The position numbers and the translations under genes are program-made. A stretch of 10,753 nt of DNA from Candidatus Izemoplasma sp. (lineage in GTDB: Bacteria > Bacillota_I > Bacilli_A > Izemoplasmatales > Izemoplasmataceae): contig SKGG01000047.1 of the NCBI GenBank assembly GCA_007117565.1, positions 1 through 10,753 on the forward strand, given 5' to 3'. Below, one piece after another: positions 1 through 6,136 of the stretch. The notes under the pieces are model-generated. The model was not told where the DNA came from. It was given only the letters and a program-made list of their open reading frames with translations, and searched no databases. Position 1 is the stretch's first letter; the number at the start of each line of letters is the position of its first letter.

Positions 1-276
1 ACATCCACGCTTGAAGCCAAAGCCTTTAAAGCGTTAGCTGACCGGGTGTTTGATGAAGGAAACCTTCATACGTTGGTCTTGATCAATCCTTTAAAAACTG
101 GGGTGATGTTGGTGGCTAAAACTGACGGCAACACCCACGCAGGAAAGACCATAAAACGTGTGACACAAGCGTTTGGTGGGTCTGGCGGTGGACGTCCAGA
201 TTTCGCTCAAGGCGGCATTAAAACCGAGGTAGACCTCGACGAGGTTGAGGCTGAGATTAAGGCGGTGCTATCATGA
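1..276 (+). CDS. alaS: Alanyl-tRNA synthetase, C-terminal end (partial, 5' end outside window)
   Basis: The open frame runs in from base 1 with no start in the window and ends at TGA 274-276, giving the last 91 residues. The glycine-rich stretch at bases 175-216, reading GGSGGGRPDFAQGG, is the hallmark of the AlaRS C-terminal (DHHA1) domain, which helps bind tRNA-Ala. The whole enzyme charges tRNA-Ala in the cytoplasm. The acidic C-terminal helix after the motif is typical of the family end. The stop overlaps the next gene's ATG by 4 nt (ATGA), which suggests translational coupling. In Bacillota alaS is normally followed by ireB (yrzL) and then ruvX; ireB is absent here. A start codon (GTG 46) inside the fragment is not a real gene start. 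DHHA1 domains also occur in DHH phosphoesterases, but the following gene order supports alaS. Confidence 0.95.
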   Translation, partial: TSTLEAKAFKALADRVFDEGNLHTLVLINPLKTGVMLVAKTDGNTHAGKTIKRVTQAFGGSGGGRPDFAQGGIKTEVDLDEVEAEIKAVLS

Positions 277-704
277 AGACAATCGCGTTAGATTTGGGGT
301 CCAAATCGTGTGGTGTGGCCATCTCAGATGTGTCAAACACCTTCGCACGACCGCTTGATAACATTCGCTTTGATGTTTTTGATGCGAGCGAACTGATCGT
401 TCGTATCAAAGCCATCTTAAACGCCGAACCAATCACCACCATCGTGTTAGGGTTACCAAAAAACATGGACGGCTCCCTGGGCAGCCAAGCGGAGCACAGC
501 TTGCAGTTTAAACAAGACTTAGAAGCGGCGCTTGACTTACCGGTGGTTTTAGTCGATGAGCGTATGACTTCGAAGATGGCCCATGCGACCAATCGTCAAC
601 TTGGGAAGAAGAAAAAACAGCGTCAAGCGCCCGTCGATGCGTACGCGGCGAGTATTATATTACAAGACTATTTAGATGCCCAAAAACAAAAGGAGGTCCA
701 CTAA
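273..704 (+). CDS. ruvX: RuvX/YqgF RNase H-fold nuclease (putative Holliday junction resolvase / pre-16S rRNA nuclease)
   Basis: This 143-residue protein has the usual length of YqgF-family proteins. It opens with MKTIALDLGSKSCGVAISD, the family's first strand carrying acidic residue D7. LGLPKNMDGSLGSQ follows at about 59-72, then VDERMTS at 94-100 (E96) and the C-terminal VDAYAASIIL around D122. These acidic residues match the RNase H-like active site. The family has been linked both to Holliday junction resolution and to maturation of the 16S rRNA 5' end, and the sequence cannot choose between them. The ATG at 273 overlaps the alaS stop and is the only sensible start. It has only a weak Shine-Dalgarno sequence, so coupling to alaS is likely. 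A 111-residue open frame on the opposite strand of this gene is a shadow. Confidence 0.95.
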   Translation: MKTIALDLGSKSCGVAISDVSNTFARPLDNIRFDVFDASELIVRIKAILNAEPITTIVLGLPKNMDGSLGSQAEHSLQFKQDLEAALDLPVVLVDERMTSKMAHATNRQLGKKKKQRQAPVDAYAASIILQDYLDAQKQKEVH

Positions 705-964
705 TGGACGATAAAACATTACACGTCATAGACGAACAAGGCAATGAGATTGATTATGAGATTATCATGACTTTTAAATCCGAACAAACCGGACATTCAT
801 ATGTGATTTACAAAGAGTTTGGGGACAGCGACGAAGTGTTCGCGTCACGTTACAACGAAGACGATGAGGATGGCGGCGAACTGATGGCCATCGAAAGCGA
901 TGAAGAGTGGGACATGGTCGAAGAAGTCTTAGAAACGTTCTTAGCTGAAGAAGACGACGAGTAA
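704..964 (+). CDS. yrzB: DUF1292 / UPF0473 family protein (YrzB-like)
   Basis: This is a small, very acidic 86-residue protein with no transmembrane segment. Its first half is a beta-rich core (HVIDEQGNEIDYEIIMTF, then SYVIYKE). A run of Glu/Asp follows, and the C-terminal helix (SDEEWDMVEEVLETFL) is characteristic of the DUF1292 family. The molecular function of the family is not established. Its position directly after ruvX is conserved across Bacillota, which strongly supports the call. The ATG overlaps the ruvX stop by 1 nt and is preceded by a near-perfect Shine-Dalgarno sequence, AAAGGAGGT at 689-697, with 6 nt spacing. In Bacillus, mltG normally follows this gene; here the next gene is trmR. 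Confidence 0.9.
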   Translation: MDDKTLHVIDEQGNEIDYEIIMTFKSEQTGHSYVIYKEFGDSDEVFASRYNEDDEDGGELMAIESDEEWDMVEEVLETFLAEEDDE

Positions 965-1551
965 TGACACTTGAAGCACTCAAGGCACGCGCCCAATTTG
1001 GGGGCGTGCCGATTCTTGATGATGAGACGCTTGAGGCTATCATCACGCTTTTAAAACGTCATCAAGTGAGCACACTCTTAGAACTCGGCAGCGGCATCGG
1101 TTATAGCGCCTGTGCGTTTGCCTGTGCGATGGCACATTTAAAGGTGACGTCCATCGAACGCGATGACGCCCGTTTTAAGGACGCTTTAAACAACGCGCAA
1201 CAAATGACACTAAGCGACCGTGTCACCTTCATTCACGGCAACGCTCGAACCATCGATCCAAAACCCTTTCAAGGCTTTGACGCCTTGTTTATTGACGCTG
1301 CAAAAGCCCATCATCAAGCATTTTTAGAACGGTTTTATGATAGTGTGAAACCACGGGGGCTCATATTAATCGATAATATGGCGCTGGGGCGCGTACAAAA
1401 ACATACCGCCACGTCCCGTGCCGCGCGTGCTTTACTGCGTAAAAATGCGGCGTTTCAAGACACTTTAAAAACCGATCCACGTTTACGTTGTGAATGGTTG
1501 ACGGTGGGCGATGGGTTAGCGGTGTGTGTTAAAGAGGAGGTGACGCCATGA
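964..1551 (+). CDS. trmR: tRNA 5-hydroxyuridine (U34) O-methyltransferase, YrrM/TrmR type
   Basis: This 195-residue class I SAM-dependent O-methyltransferase belongs to the COMT-like family. The SAM-binding motif I is LLELGSGIGYSA at 38-49, and an acidic residue ends strand 2 (SIERDD, E65). Putative metal ligands are D111 in ALFIDAAKAHH and D137-N138 in LILIDNM, as in metal-dependent catechol-type methyltransferases. In B. subtilis the YrrM orthologue (TrmR) methylates 5-hydroxyuridine at wobble position 34 to 5-methoxyuridine. The two genes that make the hydroxyuridine (trhP1 and trhP2) follow immediately, so I favour this over a generic methyltransferase. The ATG overlaps the yrzB stop by 1 nt, and the 3' end overlaps trhP1 by 4 nt. 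The Shine-Dalgarno sequence is weak, consistent with coupled translation. Confidence 0.9.
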   Translation: MTLEALKARAQFGGVPILDDETLEAIITLLKRHQVSTLLELGSGIGYSACAFACAMAHLKVTSIERDDARFKDALNNAQQMTLSDRVTFIHGNARTIDPKPFQGFDALFIDAAKAHHQAFLERFYDSVKPRGLILIDNMALGRVQKHTATSRAARALLRKNAAFQDTLKTDPRLRCEWLTVGDGLAVCVKEEVTP

Positions 1552-2435
1552 AACTGGTCGTGTCGTTGAGTCACATTGACCAACTTGAAGCCATTTTAAC
1601 CAGTGACGCAGAGATTGTGATGGTGCCCGTCGAAGGCCTTTCACACCGTGTGGAAAAAGCGCTCCCCCTGGACAGGCTCAGTGAGGTCATCACCAAAGTT
1701 CATCACGCTCAAAAAGCGCTTTGGTTAAACGTCAACAAGTTGATGCATCAGGACGATTTAGAAGCGCTTGATCAGTGGTTTCAAACCTTAAACTTTGAAG
1801 CCATCGAAGGCGTGTTGTTTGCAGATTTAGCGGTCGTTCAAGCCGCTCGAAAACTGAATTTAGAAGCGTTATTAGTCTACGCACCAGAAACCTATAACAC
1901 GTCGCTTGAAGATACAGAGTTTTGGCGCAAACAAGGCATTCACACCTTAGTGCTTTCGCGTGAGTTGTTGCTTGAGGATTTGGTTGAGATTGCGCAAAAA
2001 GCGCAAGCAAACATCGGCTTTTTTGGCCATGGCTACATCTACATTTTCCATTCAAGACGGCCGCTCATTAATCACTATTTCACCTTTACTGAAGAAGCTG
2101 ATCCGGAATCGATCAAACAAGCGCGTAACCTCACCCTAATCGAGCATCAACGTGACGAGGCGTTCCCAATTTTTGAAGATCATGCGGGGACCCACATCTT
2201 TAGAGCGCTCCCAAGAGCGTCTATGAATGTGTTTGATCGTTTGATGCCCGTGCTGGACTTTTTCATTATCGACACACTGATGTTTGATTTGAAGACCACG
2301 ATGCAGACGATTTCTGATTACGCCTTGGCCCTCAAAACAAAGAGCAGTGCTTCGATCAAAGATCGCTATCAAGAACAGTATGACGATGGGCTTTATTTTA
2401 AGCGGACCCATCCCTTGAGGAGCGATGACGAATGA
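1548..2435 (+). CDS. trhP1: Peptidase U32-like tRNA hydroxylation protein P1 (YrrN-like)
   Basis: This 295-residue protein belongs to the U32 'peptidase' superfamily, smaller subunit type. It shares the barrel-like core layout with the next gene, including the VLSRELLLEDL segment near 135-145 (compare VLAREVSLDEL in TrhP2). At the site where TrhP2 carries its cysteine motif, this protein has GFFGHGYIYIFHSRRPL (157-173). It contains no cysteine at all. In B. subtilis YrrN and YrrO (TrhP1/P2) are needed for hydroxylation of U34 in tRNA, the step before TrmR methylation. The despite-the-name 'peptidase' annotation is probably misleading. The start is supported by a strong Shine-Dalgarno sequence, AGAGGAGGTG at 1533-1542, and by a 4-nt overlap with trmR. 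Its 3' end overlaps trhP2 by 4 nt. Confidence 0.88.
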   Translation: MKLVVSLSHIDQLEAILTSDAEIVMVPVEGLSHRVEKALPLDRLSEVITKVHHAQKALWLNVNKLMHQDDLEALDQWFQTLNFEAIEGVLFADLAVVQAARKLNLEALLVYAPETYNTSLEDTEFWRKQGIHTLVLSRELLLEDLVEIAQKAQANIGFFGHGYIYIFHSRRPLINHYFTFTEEADPESIKQARNLTLIEHQRDEAFPIFEDHAGTHIFRALPRASMNVFDRLMPVLDFFIIDTLMFDLKTTMQTISDYALALKTKSSASIKDRYQEQYDDGLYFKRTHPLRSDDE

Positions 2436-3622
2436 AAAAACCAGAACTCCTTGCCCCTGCAGGAGACTTAGAAAAACTCAAAATTGCGTTACTCTATGGT
2501 GCGGATGCGGTCTTTATTGGCGGAAAAGCCTTTTCTTTAAGAGCCCGCGCTAGTAATTTTGACCTCCCAATGATTGAAGAAGCCATGACCTTTGCTCATG
2601 CGCTCGGTAAAAAAGTTTATGTGACCGTCAATATGATTCCTCATCAAGACGACTTAGAAGGCTTAATCCCTTATTTAAAAGCGCTTGAAGCGATGCATGT
2701 CGATGCGATTATCGCGGCGGCGGCGAGCGTCATTGACGCAGCCTTAACACATACTCGGCTGCCAGTCCATTTATCAACGCAACAATCCACCACCAACGTC
2801 GATGCGGTCAATTTTTGGGCGTCATCTGGATTGGAACGTGTGGTCTTAGCTCGCGAAGTGTCGCTTGACGAGCTCAAAACCCTCGCGCCTTCAGCGCAAG
2901 CTGAACTTGAAGTGTTTATTCATGGTGGGATGTGTGTGTCGTATTCGGGCAAATGCACCTTATCCAACACAATGACTGACCGCGATGCGAATCGTGGGGG
3001 TTGTGCGCATTCGTGCCGTTGGAACTATGACCTCTTACAAGAGGGCGAAGTGCTCAATCAAACGATGCCGTTTTCAATGAGTTCGAAAGATCTCCAAGCC
3101 GTGAAGCACATTTCTTCACTGATTGATCTGGGGATTGATTCTTTGAAGATTGAAGGTCGCATGAAAAGCATTCACTACATTGCGACCGTGGTGAAAACCT
3201 ATCGTCAATTGATCGACGACATTACCGAAAGTGTGGACGTCGATATTCCTGAATATTTATTAAAAATTAAAAAAGCCGAAAATCGGCTCTCATCCCATGG
3301 CTTTATGGAAGGCATGACCACCGTCAACGAACAACTTTACAACATGCGAAGCGAAGAGGTGACCCAACAATTTATTGGTGTGGTGAAACACTACGATGCC
3401 TCGTCGCAAACAGCGGTCATCGAACAACGCAATAAGTTTGCCTTAGGCGATGTCATTGAAGTCTTCTCGCCCACCAAAGAAACACTTTCTTTTAAGGTCG
3501 AACGACTCGAAGACGAACAAGGCGTGCCACAAGACACGGCGCCAAATCCAAAAGCACACATCACGATTAACGCGCCCTTTCCACTCCGTCCTTATGACCT
3601 GATACGCAAAGTTGTGTTTTAA
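2432..3622 (+). CDS. trhP2: Peptidase U32 family tRNA hydroxylation protein P2 (YrrO-like)
   Basis: This 396-residue protein is a full-length U32 family member. The N-terminus, KKPELLAPAGDLEKLKIAL, is the family signature start. The U32 pattern HGGMCVSYSGKCTLS lies at 164-178, followed by GGCAHSCRW at 189-196. The four cysteines (C168, C175, C191, C195) are the only ones in the protein and are good candidates for an iron-sulfur site, as known for the related UbiU/UbiV hydroxylation proteins; cluster binding here is inference. IEGRMKS at 240-246 is another conserved U32 block, and the last ~80 residues form a small beta-rich C-terminal domain. With TrhP1 it should hydroxylate U34 of certain tRNAs. 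The start overlaps the trhP1 stop (ATGA) and follows GAGGAG. The gene ends 57 nt before greA with no obvious terminator. Confidence 0.93.
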   Translation: MKKPELLAPAGDLEKLKIALLYGADAVFIGGKAFSLRARASNFDLPMIEEAMTFAHALGKKVYVTVNMIPHQDDLEGLIPYLKALEAMHVDAIIAAAASVIDAALTHTRLPVHLSTQQSTTNVDAVNFWASSGLERVVLAREVSLDELKTLAPSAQAELEVFIHGGMCVSYSGKCTLSNTMTDRDANRGGCAHSCRWNYDLLQEGEVLNQTMPFSMSSKDLQAVKHISSLIDLGIDSLKIEGRMKSIHYIATVVKTYRQLIDDITESVDVDIPEYLLKIKKAENRLSSHGFMEGMTTVNEQLYNMRSEEVTQQFIGVVKHYDASSQTAVIEQRNKFALGDVIEVFSPTKETLSFKVERLEDEQGVPQDTAPNPKAHITINAPFPLRPYDLIRKVVF

Positions 3623-3625
3623 TAA

Positions 3626-3654
3626 TTGAGCGTGCTTTAAAAATATGATAAACT
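3626..3654 (+). promoter_or_regulatory. Putative sigma-A-type promoter for greA
   Basis: A TTGAGC element (3626-3631) and a TAAACT element (3649-3654) are separated by 17 nt. Each matches 4 of 6 consensus bases, and TGA directly before the second element gives an extended -10 (TGn). Transcription would begin near 3660, leaving a leader of about 20 nt before the greA ATG. The region is the only sizeable AT-rich gap in this half of the window. The call rests on pattern alone. Confidence 0.45.
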
Positions 3655-3679
3655 GTAACAGTATTTAATAGGAGGCACT

Positions 3680-4147
3680 ATGGAAAATAATAAGTTTCAA
3701 TTGACCCAAGCGGGTATTGATAAGTACAAAGTAGAATTAGAACGCTTAAAATCCGTTGAACGACCACGCAATTTAGAAGCGCTTAAAGAAGCACGGGCGC
3801 AAGGCGATTTAAGTGAGAATGCGGATTACGATGCGGCGCGAGAAGAACAAGCGCGCATTGAAGCACGCATCAAAGAACTCGAAAACATTTTGAAAAATGT
3901 AGACCTCATTAAAGAAAACGCTGGAAACATCGTGAGCATTGGGAAAAAAGTGACCCTTCAACTCAACGATAAACCAGCGCTTGATTACACGCTTGTCGGG
4001 TCGTTAGAAGCGAACCCTTTCGAGCAAAAAATCTCAAACGAATCGCCCATCGGAAAAGCAATTATTGGGCTCAAGGAAAACGATGAAAAAGAAGTGAAGA
4101 CCGAAGCCAATAAAGTGGTGAAAGTTAAAGTCATCAAAGTTCACTAA
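3680..4147 (+). CDS. greA: Transcription elongation factor GreA
   Basis: This 155-residue protein has the normal GreA length and two-domain plan. An N-terminal antiparallel coiled coil (about 8-75) contains GDLSENADYDAAREEQARIE at 42-61, the conserved tip whose acidic residues (D43, E46) reach into the RNA polymerase secondary channel. A C-terminal FKBP-like domain ends with NPFEQKISNESPIGKAIIGL. GreA stimulates RNA polymerase to cleave back-tracked transcripts. The ATG is preceded by AGGAGG at 3670-3675. The gene has its own likely promoter upstream and an intrinsic terminator immediately downstream, so it can form a monocistronic unit. In Bacillus udk lies just before greA; here it is missing and trhP2 is the direct neighbour. 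Confidence 0.97.
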   Translation: MENNKFQLTQAGIDKYKVELERLKSVERPRNLEALKEARAQGDLSENADYDAAREEQARIEARIKELENILKNVDLIKENAGNIVSIGKKVTLQLNDKPALDYTLVGSLEANPFEQKISNESPIGKAIIGLKENDEKEVKTEANKVVKVKVIKVH

Positions 4148-4176
4148 AAAAAGAATGGCGACCATTCTTTTTTTAG
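4144..4176 (+). terminator. Strong intrinsic terminator after greA
   Basis: The arms CTAAAAAAAGAATGG (4144-4158) and CCATTCTTTTTTTAG (4162-4176) are perfect reverse complements, giving a 15-bp stem with a 3-nt CGA loop. The T7 run (4168-4174) lies in the 3' arm and the A7 run lies in the 5' arm. The structure could therefore terminate transcription from either direction. It includes the greA stop codon (4145-4147) and ends only 16 nt before the mtnN start. Confidence 0.85.
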
Positions 4177-4179
4177 AAT

Positions 4180-4187
4180 AAGGAGGG
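4180..4187 (+). promoter_or_regulatory. Ribosome binding site of mtnN, directly behind the terminator
   Basis: AAGGAGGG precedes ATG 4193 by 5 nt. It begins only 3 nt after the greA terminator stem, so the leader holds no room for a promoter between terminator and start codon. The terminator hairpin and this site must share one mRNA whenever mtnN is made by read-through. Confidence 0.75.
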
Positions 4188-4192
4188 TCTTT

Positions 4193-4885
4193 ATGCGCAT
4201 AGGACTCATCTTTGCGATGGACATCGAAAAACAAGCTTTTTTACAGCAATTTAAACACCATACCGTAAAACCACTCGATGCGTTCGAGGGTTTTTTGATT
4301 GAACCTAAAGGCCATCAACTGATGGGTGTGTTGTGTGGCGTTGGTAAAGTTCAAGCGGCGTATACGACGACGCGTTTGTTAGAACGTTACGACCTTGACC
4401 TCATCATTAATGTCGGTGTTGCGGGTGGTTTAGCTTTGCAGCCGCAAAGCATTTTAGTCGCCGATGAGGTGGTCTATCATGACGTGGACTTATCCGCGTT
4501 TAACTATGAACACGGGGCGTTACCACAACAAACCACCCCTTTTAAGGCGGACACACAGCTCTTAGAACGTGTCCGTACGCTTGATGCTACAGGCCCTTTT
4601 GATGTGCACATCGGCATGCTTGCCTCAGGGGATCAGTTTGTCACACAAAAAGAGACCTTAAAAGGTATTTTGAGTCGGTTTCCTCAAGTGGAAGCCGTTG
4701 ATATGGAAGCGGCTGCGATTGCGCATGTGGCGACACTTAAAAAGACACCCTTTTTCATCGTGCGTGCCATCAGCGACACCTTAGGCAGTGAAGCGCAAAC
4801 GCATGACTTTAAAACGTTTGTGGAAAAGGCGTCCATTCAAGCGGCCAAACTCGTGGTGAAAGTGGTGGGCCTCGATGCAGATTAA
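4193..4885 (+). CDS. mtnN: 5'-methylthioadenosine / S-adenosylhomocysteine nucleosidase
   Basis: This 230-residue cytoplasmic enzyme matches the MTA/SAH nucleosidase family in length and motifs. MRIGLIFAMDIEK carries E12, the family's water-activating glutamate. NVGVAGGL (73-80) is the glycine loop, GDQFV is at 146-150, VDMEAAAIAHVA at 169-180 has the ribose-binding Met171-Glu172, and RAISDTLG at 191-198 has catalytic D195. It cleaves adenine from SAH and MTA, the by-products of methyltransferases and polyamine synthesis. In B. subtilis the gene also lies downstream of greA, with yrrT before it and the mccA/mccB genes after. Those are missing here, so the fate of the S-ribosylhomocysteine product is not visible. 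The start has a strong Shine-Dalgarno sequence. Confidence 0.96.
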   Translation: MRIGLIFAMDIEKQAFLQQFKHHTVKPLDAFEGFLIEPKGHQLMGVLCGVGKVQAAYTTTRLLERYDLDLIINVGVAGGLALQPQSILVADEVVYHDVDLSAFNYEHGALPQQTTPFKADTQLLERVRTLDATGPFDVHIGMLASGDQFVTQKETLKGILSRFPQVEAVDMEAAAIAHVATLKKTPFFIVRAISDTLGSEAQTHDFKTFVEKASIQAAKLVVKVVGLDAD

Positions 4886-5594
4886 ACTTGATTTAGAGGG
4901 CGTGCTCTACCGTTTTGATGTTAGTTTAAGAGCGAAACAAAAACGCATTATCATCAAACCCTTCGGTCATCATCACTACCGGGTGACGGCCCCAAAATAC
5001 ACCCCTAAACATGTTATTAAAGCGATGTTAGAACAAGATTTAACATGGAAAGATACGCTGCCAAAGATGTGGAGTTATGAGGAGTATTTGATGTGGTCAA
5101 ACACCATTGATGTGCTCGGTGAACCTCATCGTGTGGAGTGGCTCGAGTCCAACCAAAACGAGGTACGCTTACGTGCGGGCGTGATCACGGTGATGATGAA
5201 AAAAAACGACCCCATCAAAAAAGCGCAACTGCTTAAACACTACATGACACGCTTACTTACCAAAGAGGTGCAGTGGCTGATCGAAGCTTACACAAGAAAG
5301 CAACAAGAAATCAACTTAGATGCGACCAAGCTTCAATTTAAGCCCTACCGTACACGCTTTGGTTCATGCCATACAAAAGACCGTGTGTTAAGCTTTAATT
5401 TGGTGTTGGCGCATTACCCCATGGATTATTTGGAATACGTATTTGTTCATGAAATGGTGCATTTAAAAGAAGCGCATCACGGAAAAGCTTTTTATGAGGT
5501 ACTTGCGCGTTTGTTGCCTGATCACGCCACACTTAAAGCGGCGCTTAACCAACACCATGAAGCTTTTTTCAAACGTTCGGAGGTGGACGCATGA
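4875..5594 (+). CDS. YgjP-like (DUF45) zinc metallopeptidase-fold protein
   Basis: This 239-residue protein has the C-terminal catalytic module of the YgjP/SprT-like group. YRTRFGSCHTKDRVLSFN (158-175) resembles the family's RWGSC motif, and YVFVHEMVHL (188-197) provides the HExxH zinc site (H192, E193, H196). HHGKAF follows at 201-206, where H202 is the likely third ligand. The N-terminal half (1-110) is beta-rich and resembles the usual N-terminal part of DUF45 proteins, with no signal peptide or membrane helix. The substrate is unknown for most family members. The start overlaps mtnN by 11 nt and lacks a clear Shine-Dalgarno sequence, so translation is likely coupled. Its 3' end overlaps yqeG by 4 nt. 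A metallopeptidase is not a standard member of either flanking conserved neighbourhood. Confidence 0.85.
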   Translation: MQIKLDLEGVLYRFDVSLRAKQKRIIIKPFGHHHYRVTAPKYTPKHVIKAMLEQDLTWKDTLPKMWSYEEYLMWSNTIDVLGEPHRVEWLESNQNEVRLRAGVITVMMKKNDPIKKAQLLKHYMTRLLTKEVQWLIEAYTRKQQEINLDATKLQFKPYRTRFGSCHTKDRVLSFNLVLAHYPMDYLEYVFVHEMVHLKEAHHGKAFYEVLARLLPDHATLKAALNQHHEAFFKRSEVDA

Positions 5595-6136
5595 TTCATT
5601 GGTTTATTCAAGCAAAAAGTGTCCTACCCCATGCCGTCTACAAGACAGTTTATGACATTGATTACAAGGCGTATAAACCACATTATGAGGCGGTGTTATT
5701 TGATTTAGATAATACGCTTTTACCTTATGACAATAGTGACGTAACCGAGGCGATTCAAACCCTCTTTAGCACACTCAAAACGTTAGGTTATCAGGTGATG
5801 ATTGTTTCAAACAGTACCAGTTCAAGGGTGAAAGCCACCGCTGAAATACTGGATGTGCCGTGGCTTAAAAGTGCTAAAAAACCGCTCAAACACGGGTTTA
5901 AAAAAGCTTTAAAAACGCTTCAAGCAGAAGCTGAAACCACGCTTTTTATTGGGGATCAGTTAATGACCGATGTGTGGGGGGCGAACCGTGTGGGTATGAC
6001 CCCTATTCTAGTCCGTGCGATCAAGCGTAAATCAGAACGATGGTACACGCGTTTTAACCGTTATTTAGAACGTAAAATGCTCGTTAAATTGGCGCGTATT
6101 GCGCCTGAGAAAGCAAAGGAGATTAAAGCCTTATGA
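5591..6136 (+). CDS. yqeG: YqeG family HAD-IIIA phosphatase
   Basis: This is a 181-residue HAD-superfamily phosphatase. The nucleophile motif FDLDNTLLPYD (37-47) has D38 and D40, motif II is IVSNS (71-75), the motif III lysine is in SAKKPLKHG (94-102), and motif IV is IGDQLMTDVWGANRVGM (120-136) with the acidic pair D122 and D127. No cap domain is evident, as expected for subclass IIIA. YqeG is almost always next to yqeH in Bacillota, which suggests a role near ribosome assembly, but its substrate is not known. The start is supported by GGAGGTG about 7 nt upstream and a 4-nt overlap with the preceding peptidase gene. A further 4-nt overlap links it to yqeH. Confidence 0.94.
   Translation: MIHWFIQAKSVLPHAVYKTVYDIDYKAYKPHYEAVLFDLDNTLLPYDNSDVTEAIQTLFSTLKTLGYQVMIVSNSTSSRVKATAEILDVPWLKSAKKPLKHGFKKALKTLQAEAETTLFIGDQLMTDVWGANRVGMTPILVRAIKRKSERWYTRFNRYLERKMLVKLARIAPEKAKEIKAL

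Noticed and set aside
257..592. A 111-residue open frame on the minus strand opposite ruvX
   Set aside because: It lies fully within a well-supported conserved gene, has no recognisable motif and no ribosome binding site. Other minus-strand frames (for example 774-1046, 1732-2055, 2136-2411) were rejected for the same reason.
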